Below are positions 17,935 through 26,456 of a DNA stretch of 56,223 nucleotides, piece after piece. The stretch covers positions 1-56,223 of the forward strand of contig CASEKF010000007.1 in the NCBI GenBank assembly GCA_949288455.1, given 5' to 3'. The stretch is from an uncultured bacterium. GTDB lineage: Bacteria; Vulcanimicrobiota; CADAWZ01. Below the pieces are notes generated by a model that was not told the DNA's origin, did no database searches, and saw only the letters and a list, made by a program, of their open reading frames with translations. The first letter of the stretch is position 1. Every line of letters starts with the position of its first letter. The translations under genes were made by a program, and so were the position numbers.

Positions 17935-18210
17935 TTAAACGCCTTTCGTTTCAACTTCTTTTACGGCGGTCTGCTCGCGCAAAATATTAAAAATCGAAAC
18001 GGCGGATATATTTTTCCCCGCGTTTAAAGTGCTTATAGCATGTTTAAAGATTAATTGAACGCCTCCCTCAGGAAGTTCTACGAGTATAGTGAAGGTATCG
18101 AAGCCTTTTATAATTCCTCTTATTTGGAAACCGTTTACAAGATAAATAACGACCTGACAACCTTCCTTTTTAGCTTTCTGAAAGAAAGCGTCCTGTAAAT
18201 TATAGGCCAT
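17935..18210 (-). CDS. hfq: RNA chaperone Hfq
   Basis: A 91-residue protein with Sm1 (LQDAFFQKAKKEGCQVVIYLVNGFQIRGIIKGFDTFTILVE) and Sm2 (QLIFKHAISTL, the YKHAIST-type RNA-binding signature with F for Y). The short C-terminal tail of about 25 residues is typical outside Gammaproteobacteria. It heads the operon hfq-dapF-ATPase-oxidoreductase. The upstream AT-rich palindrome at 18284-18317 lies in its probable leader. Confidence 0.94.
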   Translation of the reverse strand: MAYNLQDAFFQKAKKEGCQVVIYLVNGFQIRGIIKGFDTFTILVELPEGGVQLIFKHAISTLNAGKNISAVSIFNILREQTAVKEVETKGV

Positions 18211-18283
18211 GATGAAACCTCCATAATAAGATTAATAATTTAAAAATTTTTGAATTAATTAAAGAGTTAAAGACTTTAAAGGT

Positions 18284-18317
18284 TTTTTCCTTTTTTATTA
18301 TTTTAAAAAAGGAAAAA
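18284..18317. repeat. Perfect AT-rich inverted repeat between divergent genes
   Basis: Arms 18284-18297 and 18304-18317 (TTTTTCCTTTTTTA and complement) pair over 14 bp with a 6-nt spacer. It lies between hfq (-) and the antiporter-like gene (+), which diverge, so it does not follow the end of any gene. It may be a leader hairpin, attenuator or operator. Confidence 0.6.
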
Positions 18318-18397
18318 GATTCAATCTTTATAGAAATTAGACAATTATAGCGTTATCCTTATAAATATATTATTCATAGCCATATATAAAGTAATTT

Positions 18398-19972
18398 ATG
18401 TCAGAAATAAGCGTTCTTTTAATCTATATAATACTTATTCCAATAATGCCGCTTTTAGGCGGTATTATAATTTTAGCTATGGCGGAAAAATCGAATACGG
18501 AAATAAATATAGTTTCGATAGCCATAAAGCTAACGACTCTTTTTATTGCTATAACGGCGGCAAAAAGCCTTTTTTTCTCCGCATCTGACGATCAAAACAG
18601 AATAAATTACGTAGTTAAATGGCTAAATATTTCAAACGGGGATCTTTTCATTTTTTTCAGCATAAATAAAACGACGATTATGATTTTAATTTTTTTAATT
18701 ATAATATCGTTAATCATCTTTGTAGACAACGCATTCGATTTAACAAGCTCAAATATGCCCAAAGACGCAAAGTCTGCCGGTATTTCTTCTATATTCGACG
18801 CCTGCGTTTTTTTCTCTTTAATTTCAGGCTCTTTAGCTCAGATAGCCATATTTGTTATAACCGCAACTTTTGCCGGTTACGTAATGCTCTTAGAAAAATG
18901 CGAGGACGAAGAAGAACGGAAAGGAATGAATATAGCCCTTATAACTAATATGGCGGCCGATTACATGATTTTATGCGCCGCAATGCTGCTAACCTCTTCG
19001 TCTTACGATAAAATTTTCGGTTCTAACGCCGTTCTGGCGGTGCATTCGATAAAACCCTCCTATACTAATTTGGCGGCGTTCGGCATGCTTTTAAGCGGTT
19101 TAGCTGTTAAAATGAACTTTGTTCCTTTTTGTTTTATATACTTTATACAAAAAAAAAAATTAGGAGCAGAAGCGGCTAAAATAATTTCTTTTTTATCGGC
19201 AGCCCTGCCTCTTTACGTCTTATACGCTATAAATCCTTTAACTATTCATATGCCTAAAACATATTTAATATTCTTTGCTTCCGGAGCTGTTATTACCGGT
19301 ATAATTTTATGCGTCTACGCGATATATATATTCGATATTTTTAAAATAACTTTAGCTTTGTCTTTTTGTAACATATCTTTAACGGCGCTTTGCCTTATTC
19401 AAGGCAAAGCGGATTTTATCGAATGTTTGATATCGTCTTCTACCGGCATCATCGCTATTAGTTTATTGCTTGCGTCGAAAATACGCGCTGAATTTAGACG
19501 GAACGTTCTCGTTTTTTTAAACGCTAAAACCTCTAAAATTATCATAGCTCTTTATAGCGCGTATATTTTAGCTGTATCCGGCGTTCCTCCGTTTTCAAGT
19601 TATATAAGAAATATGTTGACGATTCAGACAAATTTAAATTTTATTTTTATATCCTTAATATGTTTTTCAGCTTTTTTAACGTCTTTTGCGGTTTCTAAAG
19701 TGATAATGTTGATAAGCAGTAATTTTTTCAATAAACGAACAACGTTTACGTCGTCGTTTTCTACCGGAAATATTATATCGATCGTATGTATAGCGGCATT
19801 TTTTATAATTTCTGAATTAAACGCGTTCGGGGTGTATTTCGGATATATTAACTTTACCTGGACTAATTATTTATGCATAGGCTTTTCTTTAGCAGGTTTT
19901 ATATCCGCGGCGCCAATATATTTTAGAATCAGAAAAAAATCTAGCGTTAAAAGTTATTTCCGAAATATTTAA
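18398..19972 (+). CDS. Divergent complex-I/Mrp antiporter-like membrane subunit (NuoL/MrpA family)
   Basis: The 524-residue protein has about 13-14 membrane helices. The proton-translocating domain pattern is visible: an ATFAGYVMLLEK segment followed by ALITNMAADYMIL (NuoL: LIxRVGD) and AVKMNFVPFCFIYFIQ (NuoL: KSAQxPLHxWLP), then an AAKIISFLSAALP helix. The lysine of the latter motif is kept (AVKMN), but the WE of the 'WEGVGLCSY' motif is replaced by uncharged residues. An A11 run at 19149-19159 lies in the coding frame. No catalytic complex I or hydrogenase genes adjoin it. It is cotranscribed with a second such protein. Proton or Na+ translocation is possible but unproven. Confidence 0.6.
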   Translation: MSEISVLLIYIILIPIMPLLGGIIILAMAEKSNTEINIVSIAIKLTTLFIAITAAKSLFFSASDDQNRINYVVKWLNISNGDLFIFFSINKTTIMILIFLIIISLIIFVDNAFDLTSSNMPKDAKSAGISSIFDACVFFSLISGSLAQIAIFVITATFAGYVMLLEKCEDEEERKGMNIALITNMAADYMILCAAMLLTSSSYDKIFGSNAVLAVHSIKPSYTNLAAFGMLLSGLAVKMNFVPFCFIYFIQKKKLGAEAAKIISFLSAALPLYVLYAINPLTIHMPKTYLIFFASGAVITGIILCVYAIYIFDIFKITLALSFCNISLTALCLIQGKADFIECLISSSTGIIAISLLLASKIRAEFRRNVLVFLNAKTSKIIIALYSAYILAVSGVPPFSSYIRNMLTIQTNLNFIFISLICFSAFLTSFAVSKVIMLISSNFFNKRTTFTSSFSTGNIISIVCIAAFFIISELNAFGVYFGYINFTWTNYLCIGFSLAGFISAAPIYFRIRKKSSVKSYFRNI

Positions 19973-20000
19973 ATATTATATAATTAAGGTATTCGTCCGA

Positions 20001-21347
20001 ATGGAACTAATTTTAAGTCTTTTAATAATAATTATTCCTCTTGTTGCCGGGCTTTTTATTAAATTCAACCGTAATTTAGTAAACGACGACATAAATCTTA
20101 TTAAAATTTTCACATCGTTAGTCATTTTAATTTTTTCGATTTATTTATTATATGTTTATTACGTGACTTCGGAATCTATTTTGTTAGATTTATCATTAGA
20201 TATACCAACTCGTTATGAAAATTTATCGAACGGCAAAATTCAATTTGTCGGAGTAAATAGCTGCAACTTAATAATTTTAATCGCGGTTGCGGTAGCGTCT
20301 TTCTGTCTTTCTCTGTACCCGTCTTTTTATATCGATCCAAATAAACTAGCGAAAGCGATGTTTATGAAAAGCTCGGCTCTTGCTCTTATCTTAAGTATGA
20401 ATTTTCTGCTTTTCAGCGTAGCTTTAATATGTTTTATATATTGTTTTTGTATTATGGAAACCGATTTGCAGGCTAGAAAACGCAAGTTTATTTTCCCCGG
20501 AATCTCTATAGCATGTATAATTATAGCTTCTATTTTATTCTATTTTGGAAATTCGTTTTTAAAAAATTCTAGTTTATATTCAACAATATTTTTTTTTATT
20601 ATAGCCGCATCTATAATTCTTACGGGCGTTCCTTACGCCGATTCTTGGATTATAGATTCGGACGTTAAAGACGGCGAAGATATTTTCAAAATTTCTATAG
20701 CTATAAAGCTCGGCTTAATTATCGTTATTAAACTTATCGCCGCATATCCTTTAGAATTTCGAACTTTCTACCCTTTGATTATAATAGTCTGCGTGGTAGC
20801 CCTTTTATTTAAAATAATCGAAGTATTCAAAGATAAAAATCATATAAAAACATGCGTAAATTATTCGATAATACATTCGTATGCGATCATAATTTCTTTT
20901 TCTATCCCTTCGGAAACTATTTATATAAGCTCTATAATTTCGTTATTTGCCTGCATAATTACGGTATCGGCTCTTATGTATGCTTTTCTATTGGAAAATC
21001 ACTATAAAGCGGAAAATTTCAATATTGCTCCTCTTATTATTACAAGCGCGTTATCCGCTATTTTTCTTCCTGGAACGGCGTCGTTTGTGCCTTATCTTTT
21101 AATATTATATTCGGCTATGTATAAAGCGTCTTTTTTCCCTTTAATTCTTTTTCTGCTGATGCCTATCTTGACTGAGTTATATCTTTATAAGCTCATATCT
21201 CCTTTAATCTCTTACAAACTTACGGACGATATGCCTAAAAAAGAAATTCCATTTATGGATAAAACGGGACTAATTCTTCTTAATTTCGTCTCGATAGCCG
21301 TTGGAATCGCTCCTGCTCTTATTATGCGGCCGTTAAGCTTGTTGTAA
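20001..21347 (+). CDS. Second divergent antiporter-like membrane subunit (NuoM/MrpD-like)
   Basis: A protein of 448 residues with about 13-14 membrane helices. It aligns by eye with the NuoM/MrpD core: LLFSVALICFIYCFCIMETD corresponds to the 'WExxxxPxYxLI' helix (Glu absent), and GVPYADSWIIDSD followed by FKISIAIKLGLIIVIKL corresponds to 'PFHTWLPDAH...LLKMGxYGLLR', with the lysine of the second motif retained. Low sequence conservation together with a plausible topology suggests a specialised paralog. The gene starts 28 nt after the first antiporter-like gene, so they are a pair. Other hydrophobic proteins (flippase-like) cannot be excluded. Confidence 0.5.
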   Translation: MELILSLLIIIIPLVAGLFIKFNRNLVNDDINLIKIFTSLVILIFSIYLLYVYYVTSESILLDLSLDIPTRYENLSNGKIQFVGVNSCNLIILIAVAVASFCLSLYPSFYIDPNKLAKAMFMKSSALALILSMNFLLFSVALICFIYCFCIMETDLQARKRKFIFPGISIACIIIASILFYFGNSFLKNSSLYSTIFFFIIAASIILTGVPYADSWIIDSDVKDGEDIFKISIAIKLGLIIVIKLIAAYPLEFRTFYPLIIIVCVVALLFKIIEVFKDKNHIKTCVNYSIIHSYAIIISFSIPSETIYISSIISLFACIITVSALMYAFLLENHYKAENFNIAPLIITSALSAIFLPGTASFVPYLLILYSAMYKASFFPLILFLLMPILTELYLYKLISPLISYKLTDDMPKKEIPFMDKTGLILLNFVSIAVGIAPALIMRPLSLL

Positions 21348-21392
21348 GCCGTAGCGGTCGAGATTAAAATATAAAGTTCGGTCGTAAAAAAA

Positions 21393-22328
21393 ATGTATGA
21401 TAAATATTGTAATTTTGAAAAAAATAATATGACTAAAATTCTCGCGGCCAAACTGGCGAAAACTACGACGGATAAATTTCCCGTTTTTTCGCAGCGCGAA
21501 TTTGATTTTTTTCTTCCGTCAAAACAAATGATTTTAGAGCTTGTAGAACTTATACGAAGCATGCTCTTTCCCGGGTTCTTTACTCAAGAGTCAATACCCA
21601 TAAGTCTAATTTCCGATAACTTATCAGTTATAAGCGATAAAGTTTATAGAAAGTTGGCTAGAGAGATACAAAGAGGATTTTGTTTTATGAAATCCGTAAG
21701 CAAAAATAATTGTTCTTTGGATGCATGCCGCTTTGACCAATGTGAAGAAAAAGCCAAGAATACGGCAGCCATGTTTATGCAGGCTCTTCCGTCCATACAG
21801 GACAAGCTTATGGAAGACGCCGAAGCCGCTTATGAAGGCGATCCTGCCGCAACGAGCGCTGAAGAATGCATATTTTCATATCCGGGAATTTTCGCGATTA
21901 CAAATTATAGGATAGCTCATGAGTTATATTTATTGAACGTACCCGTTATTCCTAGGATAATAACCGAGTACGCGCACAGTTTAACCGGTATAGATATACA
22001 CCCCGGAGCCGATATAGGCAAAAAATTTTTTATAGACCATGGCACCGGAGTGGTAATAGGAGAAACATGTATAATAGGCTCCGGCTGCCGAATATATCAA
22101 GGAGTCACTTTAGGAGCGAAAAGTTTTAAAAACGACGAAAATGGAAATCCAATCAAAGGAATGCCAAGACACCCTATCATTGAAGACGGAGTTATAATAT
22201 ATGCCGGCACGACCGTTTTAGGGAGAATAACTATTGGGAAAAATTCAGTTATAGGAGGCAATTTGTGGATAACAAAAAGCATCCCTGCAAATACGGAAGT
22301 AACTTTCAAAAAACAATCGAGTTTATAA
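21393..22328 (+). CDS. cysE: Serine O-acetyltransferase (CysE/EpsC type)
   Basis: The protein has 311 residues from the first ATG; an in-frame ATG at 21429 matches the N-terminus of related proteins better, and neither has a clear Shine-Dalgarno. The C-terminal half is a left-handed beta helix with EYAHSLTGIDIHPGADIGKKFFIDHGTGVVIGETCIIG (catalytic His in DHGTG), IYQGVTLGAKS and VIGGNLWITKSIPANT. The helical N-terminal domain fits the long EpsC-like bacterial form. It makes O-acetylserine for cysteine synthesis. Its 3' end overlaps the next gene by 64 nt in another frame. Confidence 0.92.
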   Translation: MYDKYCNFEKNNMTKILAAKLAKTTTDKFPVFSQREFDFFLPSKQMILELVELIRSMLFPGFFTQESIPISLISDNLSVISDKVYRKLAREIQRGFCFMKSVSKNNCSLDACRFDQCEEKAKNTAAMFMQALPSIQDKLMEDAEAAYEGDPAATSAEECIFSYPGIFAITNYRIAHELYLLNVPVIPRIITEYAHSLTGIDIHPGADIGKKFFIDHGTGVVIGETCIIGSGCRIYQGVTLGAKSFKNDENGNPIKGMPRHPIIEDGVIIYAGTTVLGRITIGKNSVIGGNLWITKSIPANTEVTFKKQSSL

Positions 22329-23200
22329 AAAATTTTTTTTTAATAAATTGCTTGCTATTTCTATTTGTTTTATCTGCCTGTCACGGAATAGATATTTTTT
22401 CGGGGCAACAAGCGTATGAAACTTGTAAGGCTATTCTTTCGTTCGGACCCAGGCCTAGCGGTTCCAAGAATTTAGAAAGAGTTAAAAATTATATAAAAAC
22501 TCGCTTATCTAAAAATGGAATAAGAATAACGGAAGACAATTTTTTATCTTCTACCCCTATAGGCAAGATACAGATGACGAATATCTCCGGACATATCGAG
22601 GGATCAGGCAAAACAGGCAAAAAAATCATTATTGCTGCGCATTACGAATCTAAATTTTTTAAAGATTTTACTTTTCAAGGAGCAAACGATAACGCTTCCG
22701 GAACCGCAGTGCTTTTAGAGCTTGCGGAAATTTTAAAAACTAAAAAGTATAAAGACGACTTAGAATTGCTCTTTTTAGACGGCGAAGAGGCGTTTAACGC
22801 GTGGTCTATCAACGACGGACTTTACGGAAGCAAAAGATATGTTTCTCAAATTGAAAAACCTGAAAATATAAGAGCTTTAATTCTCTTGGATATGATTGGC
22901 AAAAAAAACGTTAAAATTGATTTTGAAGGTTTTTCCAATCCAAAATTAACTGAGCTGCTGACTAGAGCGGCGAAAGAAACGGGCAACGAACAATCTTTAT
23001 CGTATTCTACCATTTTTGTTGAAGACGACCATGTACCTTTTTTAGCTAAAGGAATACCCGCAATAGACATCATAGATTTTTCCTTTCCTCAATGGCATAC
23101 AAAAGACGACGACATAAATATTATATCGTCGGAAAGTCTAAAAAAGATAGGGATTATAGTTTTAAAAATGACGGACTTAATAAATGAAAATATTCGTTAA
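22265..23200 (+). CDS. M28-family lipoprotein resembling glutaminyl-peptide cyclotransferase
   Basis: A protein of 311 residues. The N-terminus has a hydrophobic stretch ending LSAC (lipobox-like, Cys about residue 39). The catalytic domain carries HYESK, GANDNASGTAVLLELAE (Zn Asp), LLFLDGEEAFNAWSINDGLYGSKRY and PQWHTKDDD (Zn His). The DGEEAF-x-W-x-x-x-D-x-LYGS order is that of animal and bacterial-type glutaminyl cyclases rather than ordinary M28 aminopeptidases. It would act outside the cytoplasmic membrane, cyclising N-terminal Gln or clipping peptides. The reading frame overlaps cysE by 64 nt and the following amidohydrolase by 17 nt. Confidence 0.75.
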   Translation: MDNKKHPCKYGSNFQKTIEFIKNFFLINCLLFLFVLSACHGIDIFSGQQAYETCKAILSFGPRPSGSKNLERVKNYIKTRLSKNGIRITEDNFLSSTPIGKIQMTNISGHIEGSGKTGKKIIIAAHYESKFFKDFTFQGANDNASGTAVLLELAEILKTKKYKDDLELLFLDGEEAFNAWSINDGLYGSKRYVSQIEKPENIRALILLDMIGKKNVKIDFEGFSNPKLTELLTRAAKETGNEQSLSYSTIFVEDDHVPFLAKGIPAIDIIDFSFPQWHTKDDDINIISSESLKKIGIIVLKMTDLINENIR

Positions 23201-24644
23201 TTTTGACTCTGATAACAAAGATATACGTTCCATAGCTGTTGAAAACGGAATTATAAGAAGGTTCAACATAAATCCGGAACTATATTCAAACTGCGAGACA
23301 ATAAATTTAAATCGCTGTTTCTTAAGTCCTGGGTTTATAGATATACATACGCATTTTTTGCATAGCGCGCTGGAACTCGATGGAACGGATTTAAAAAAAG
23401 TCGAAAATATCGACGATATCATTGCCATAATGCGAACTGAAGGCAAAAATAAAGGATACGGCTACGACGACGGACTTTGGAAAATTAAACCTAATCGATA
23501 TGCGCTCGACGTTATTTCTAAAACTGAACCTATCTTTATAGTAAGAGCTGATCGCCATTCTATTATTGTCAATTCATATGCTTTAGGCCTGTTAAAAATA
23601 CCTGAAAATTTAAAAAATAAGTATACGGAAAACGGTATATTTCAAGATAAGTCTTTGATATGGATAAACAAAAAAATATTCGAAACATATACCGAGAGCG
23701 ACAGACAAAGAGCTTTTGAAACGGCCGAAAAGTTAGCGTTTAAAAATGGAATAACGACCGTTCATGCCCTTGAAGGAGGAGACGGTTGGGGCATGGAAGA
23801 TCCTGAGTTTATGCTGAAAAAAGAAAAAGAAGGAGCTTCCGAATCTATCTTAGGCATAATTTTGTATCCTCAAACCGTAAATATAAATTGGGTAAAAGAA
23901 AGAGGGCTTAAAAGAATAGGAGGCTGCATTTTGCTGGACGGCTCTATCGGCGGCTCTACGGCGGCTCTATCGGAGCCATATTGCGACGATCCTTCTAATA
24001 ACGGCAAACTTTATTTTTCCGACAAAGCCTTGTTTAGTTTAGTTAAAAGAGCTCATCTTGCCGAACTCCAAATGTCTTTTCATGCCATAGGAGATCGAGC
24101 TGTCGAACAAATATCCAGAATTTATAATGAAATTTTAACAAAATATCCAAATGAAAATTCGAGACATAGAATAGAGCATTGCGAACTGCTTTCTCAAAAA
24201 AGCCTTAATTTAATATATAAAAATAAAATTTATCTATCAGTTCAGCCCATTTTTGAATATTTATGGGGAGACGAACTTTATAAAGTTAGACTGGGTAACC
24301 GAAAAACAAACGTTTATAAAACGATGTTGGAAAAAGGGATCGTTTTAGGAGGAGGCTCCGACTTTAACGTAACCGACATGAATCCTATTCTCGGCATTCA
24401 TGCGGCCGTAAACCGTCTCGATTCCGACCAAAAACTGACAAAGAAAGAAGCTTTCGACTTATTCACGGCTAACGCCGCTAAATTTTCATTCGGCGAAAAT
24501 AAAATAGGAACCTTAAAAGAAGGTTCCTACGCTGATTTTGCTGTGCTTTCAAGCAATCCTTATAAATGCCCCGACGAAAAAATTAAAAATCTAACAATAC
24601 AAGCGACCTATAAAAAAGGAATATTAAAATACAGTAATTATTAA
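23184..24644 (+). CDS. YtcJ-type metal-dependent amidohydrolase
   Basis: The 486-residue protein contains PGFIDIHTHFLHS (HxH metal site), VRADRHSIIVNS, LDGSIGGSTAALSEPY (LDGS signature of the amidohydrolase_3/YtcJ family), SFHAIGDRAVEQ (H-x-x-GD), HRIEHCELL, LGGGSDFNVTDMNPILGI (metal Asp) and a C-terminal GTLKEGSYADFAVL beta-sandwich. The substrate of most YtcJ proteins is unknown. It starts 17 nt inside the M28-like gene, so a coupled role in peptide or amide scavenging is plausible. Confidence 0.87.
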   Translation: MKIFVNFDSDNKDIRSIAVENGIIRRFNINPELYSNCETINLNRCFLSPGFIDIHTHFLHSALELDGTDLKKVENIDDIIAIMRTEGKNKGYGYDDGLWKIKPNRYALDVISKTEPIFIVRADRHSIIVNSYALGLLKIPENLKNKYTENGIFQDKSLIWINKKIFETYTESDRQRAFETAEKLAFKNGITTVHALEGGDGWGMEDPEFMLKKEKEGASESILGIILYPQTVNINWVKERGLKRIGGCILLDGSIGGSTAALSEPYCDDPSNNGKLYFSDKALFSLVKRAHLAELQMSFHAIGDRAVEQISRIYNEILTKYPNENSRHRIEHCELLSQKSLNLIYKNKIYLSVQPIFEYLWGDELYKVRLGNRKTNVYKTMLEKGIVLGGGSDFNVTDMNPILGIHAAVNRLDSDQKLTKKEAFDLFTANAAKFSFGENKIGTLKEGSYADFAVLSSNPYKCPDEKIKNLTIQATYKKGILKYSNY

Positions 24645-26197
24645 TTTTCTAAAGCTTTTTTAATGTCTAAGACATATTCTCCTTCCGGCTCAAGTCTCAA
24701 ATAAGCGTTAAAATATCTCTCGGCTTCGGCTCTGTCGCCTCCCTTCAAGCTGACGACGCCTAAATTATAATATATAGGGGCATATGTTCCGTCCATAGCT
24801 AAACCATCCATCCAGGCTTGTATTGCGGCGGCAGAATTCCCCATTTTTAAATAAATTTGACCTAACGAGCAATAAAGACTAGGGCTGGACGGATTTTTTT
24901 CTATCGCTTCAGACAAAATTTGAGTAGACCGTTTAAAATTTCCTAATTCTCCATAAATATCGGCTAATTTTTCGGCAGACAAATTAAAATATGGACATGC
25001 TTTCAGAGATAAATCAAAACATTCCATAGCTTGTTTAGTTTGTCCTTGCTTTAAATAGGCTTCTCCTTTTAAATAAAGCGCGTTAAATTCCGAAGGGTTT
25101 TTAGAAAGAACGGATTGAACGTCGTTAAGAGCGGAAGAGTAATCGCCTTTAGAGATATAATACTCTGCCCTCGCAAGGGTTACCGGCTCGCTAAATCCTA
25201 TTTTGGCAATGGAAGACGACCAAAGAGAAATAGCTTGATTTTCAAGCTTCATATCTGCGTATAAAGTCCCCAACCAAGCCGCCAATTCCGGGTCTTTATC
25301 GTTAAGTTTCATCGCCTTTAAATAATGTTCTAAAGCCCTGTCGTCGTCTCCCTTAAGTTGACAAACCCTTCCGAACGCTTTTTCATATCCAAAGGCAGAG
25401 CCTTTAAGCTCAAAAGACGACGACAATTTCTCTTCCGCAGAATCAAAATCTCCAGCGTAGGCGTAAGCAAGGGCTGCGGCATTGTAAAAATCGGGAATAT
25501 CGTTTCTTTTTTCCAAAGCTTTTTCAAAAAAATTTACAGCCGTGTCATAATTATGCCAATTCATCGAAAATTCTGCGTAATTATAAAGAGAATAAGGGTC
25601 ATAAGCAAAAGCCAAAGCGTTTTTATGCAGCTGATTATTAGCTTCCGCATAATGTCCAATTTTAAAAAGCGCAAAACCTCTATTTTTAGATGCTCCAAGA
25701 AAAAGAGGTTTCAAATCCAAAGCTCTGTCGAAATATTTAATAGCTTCGTCATATTTATTTTGCATTATAGCCGCAAGTCCCAAATTATTAAAAACGTCCG
25801 CTTGAGTCGGATTAAATTTCAAACTCATTTTCCAATTTTTTATAGCTTCTTCCGGATTTCCGTCTCTATATTCCGCGATTCCTAAATTATTATAAGCCAG
25901 ATAGAAAGATTCATTATTCGCTATAATCTGTTTATATAATTCTTTTGATTTTTTAAAATCGCGTTTTATGTCGTAAATCGAAGCTAGTCTGAAAATGGCC
26001 GCATTTAACGTAGGATCCGCTTTTATCGCAAGTTCATAAGATTCTAAAGCTTTGTCCAGCATTCCAAATCTTTCGTAAGTACAACCTTGCTGGTAATATT
26101 CTACGGCTTTGCCCGAGGCTTTTTTCGCCGCTTCCGCAACTGAGAAACTGACCGAGGCTAAAATTATACAAAATATCGTTAAATATTTTCTTAACAA
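24641..26197 (-). CDS. Exported tetratricopeptide-repeat protein
   Basis: The 518-residue protein has a signal peptide (YLTIFCIILASVSFSVAEA) and then about twelve TPR units in series with the A8-G8-Y11-A20-P32 pattern (for example YNNLGIAEYRDGNPEEAIKNW, VFNNLGLAAIMQNKYDEAIK). It would be a periplasmic or surface scaffold for protein contacts; the partner is unknown. It converges on the amidohydrolase gene, overlapping it by 4 nt at the 3' ends. It stands alone on this strand; the 259 bp upstream of it show no recognisable gene. Confidence 0.85.
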   Translation of the reverse strand: MLRKYLTIFCIILASVSFSVAEAAKKASGKAVEYYQQGCTYERFGMLDKALESYELAIKADPTLNAAIFRLASIYDIKRDFKKSKELYKQIIANNESFYLAYNNLGIAEYRDGNPEEAIKNWKMSLKFNPTQADVFNNLGLAAIMQNKYDEAIKYFDRALDLKPLFLGASKNRGFALFKIGHYAEANNQLHKNALAFAYDPYSLYNYAEFSMNWHNYDTAVNFFEKALEKRNDIPDFYNAAALAYAYAGDFDSAEEKLSSSFELKGSAFGYEKAFGRVCQLKGDDDRALEHYLKAMKLNDKDPELAAWLGTLYADMKLENQAISLWSSSIAKIGFSEPVTLARAEYYISKGDYSSALNDVQSVLSKNPSEFNALYLKGEAYLKQGQTKQAMECFDLSLKACPYFNLSAEKLADIYGELGNFKRSTQILSEAIEKNPSSPSLYCSLGQIYLKMGNSAAAIQAWMDGLAMDGTYAPIYYNLGVVSLKGGDRAEAERYFNAYLRLEPEGEYVLDIKKALEN

Positions 26198-26456
26198 AAT
26201 GCTTCCTCCCTAGTTAAAAGGATTTAAATATACACAGGAGAATAAGTTCTTAATTAAAGAAAAAAAAACCTTTAAAATCTTAGCGACAAAGGACTAAAGA
26301 CTAAACGGCGCTAGAACCTTATCTTTAAAATATATCGACGAAACAAAAGATTTTTATAATTCGAAATAGAATAAAACAGTTTAACGGAAAAGAACTTACA
26401 AACTAGACATTTTATTAAATTAGTTAATTTTTATATTTGGATTTGGAGTTTCGTTA

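Noticed and set aside
26198-26456. Hidden small gene or RNA between the TPR gene and plsX
   Set aside because: AT-rich with no open frame with a start and Shine-Dalgarno, no hairpin of note.
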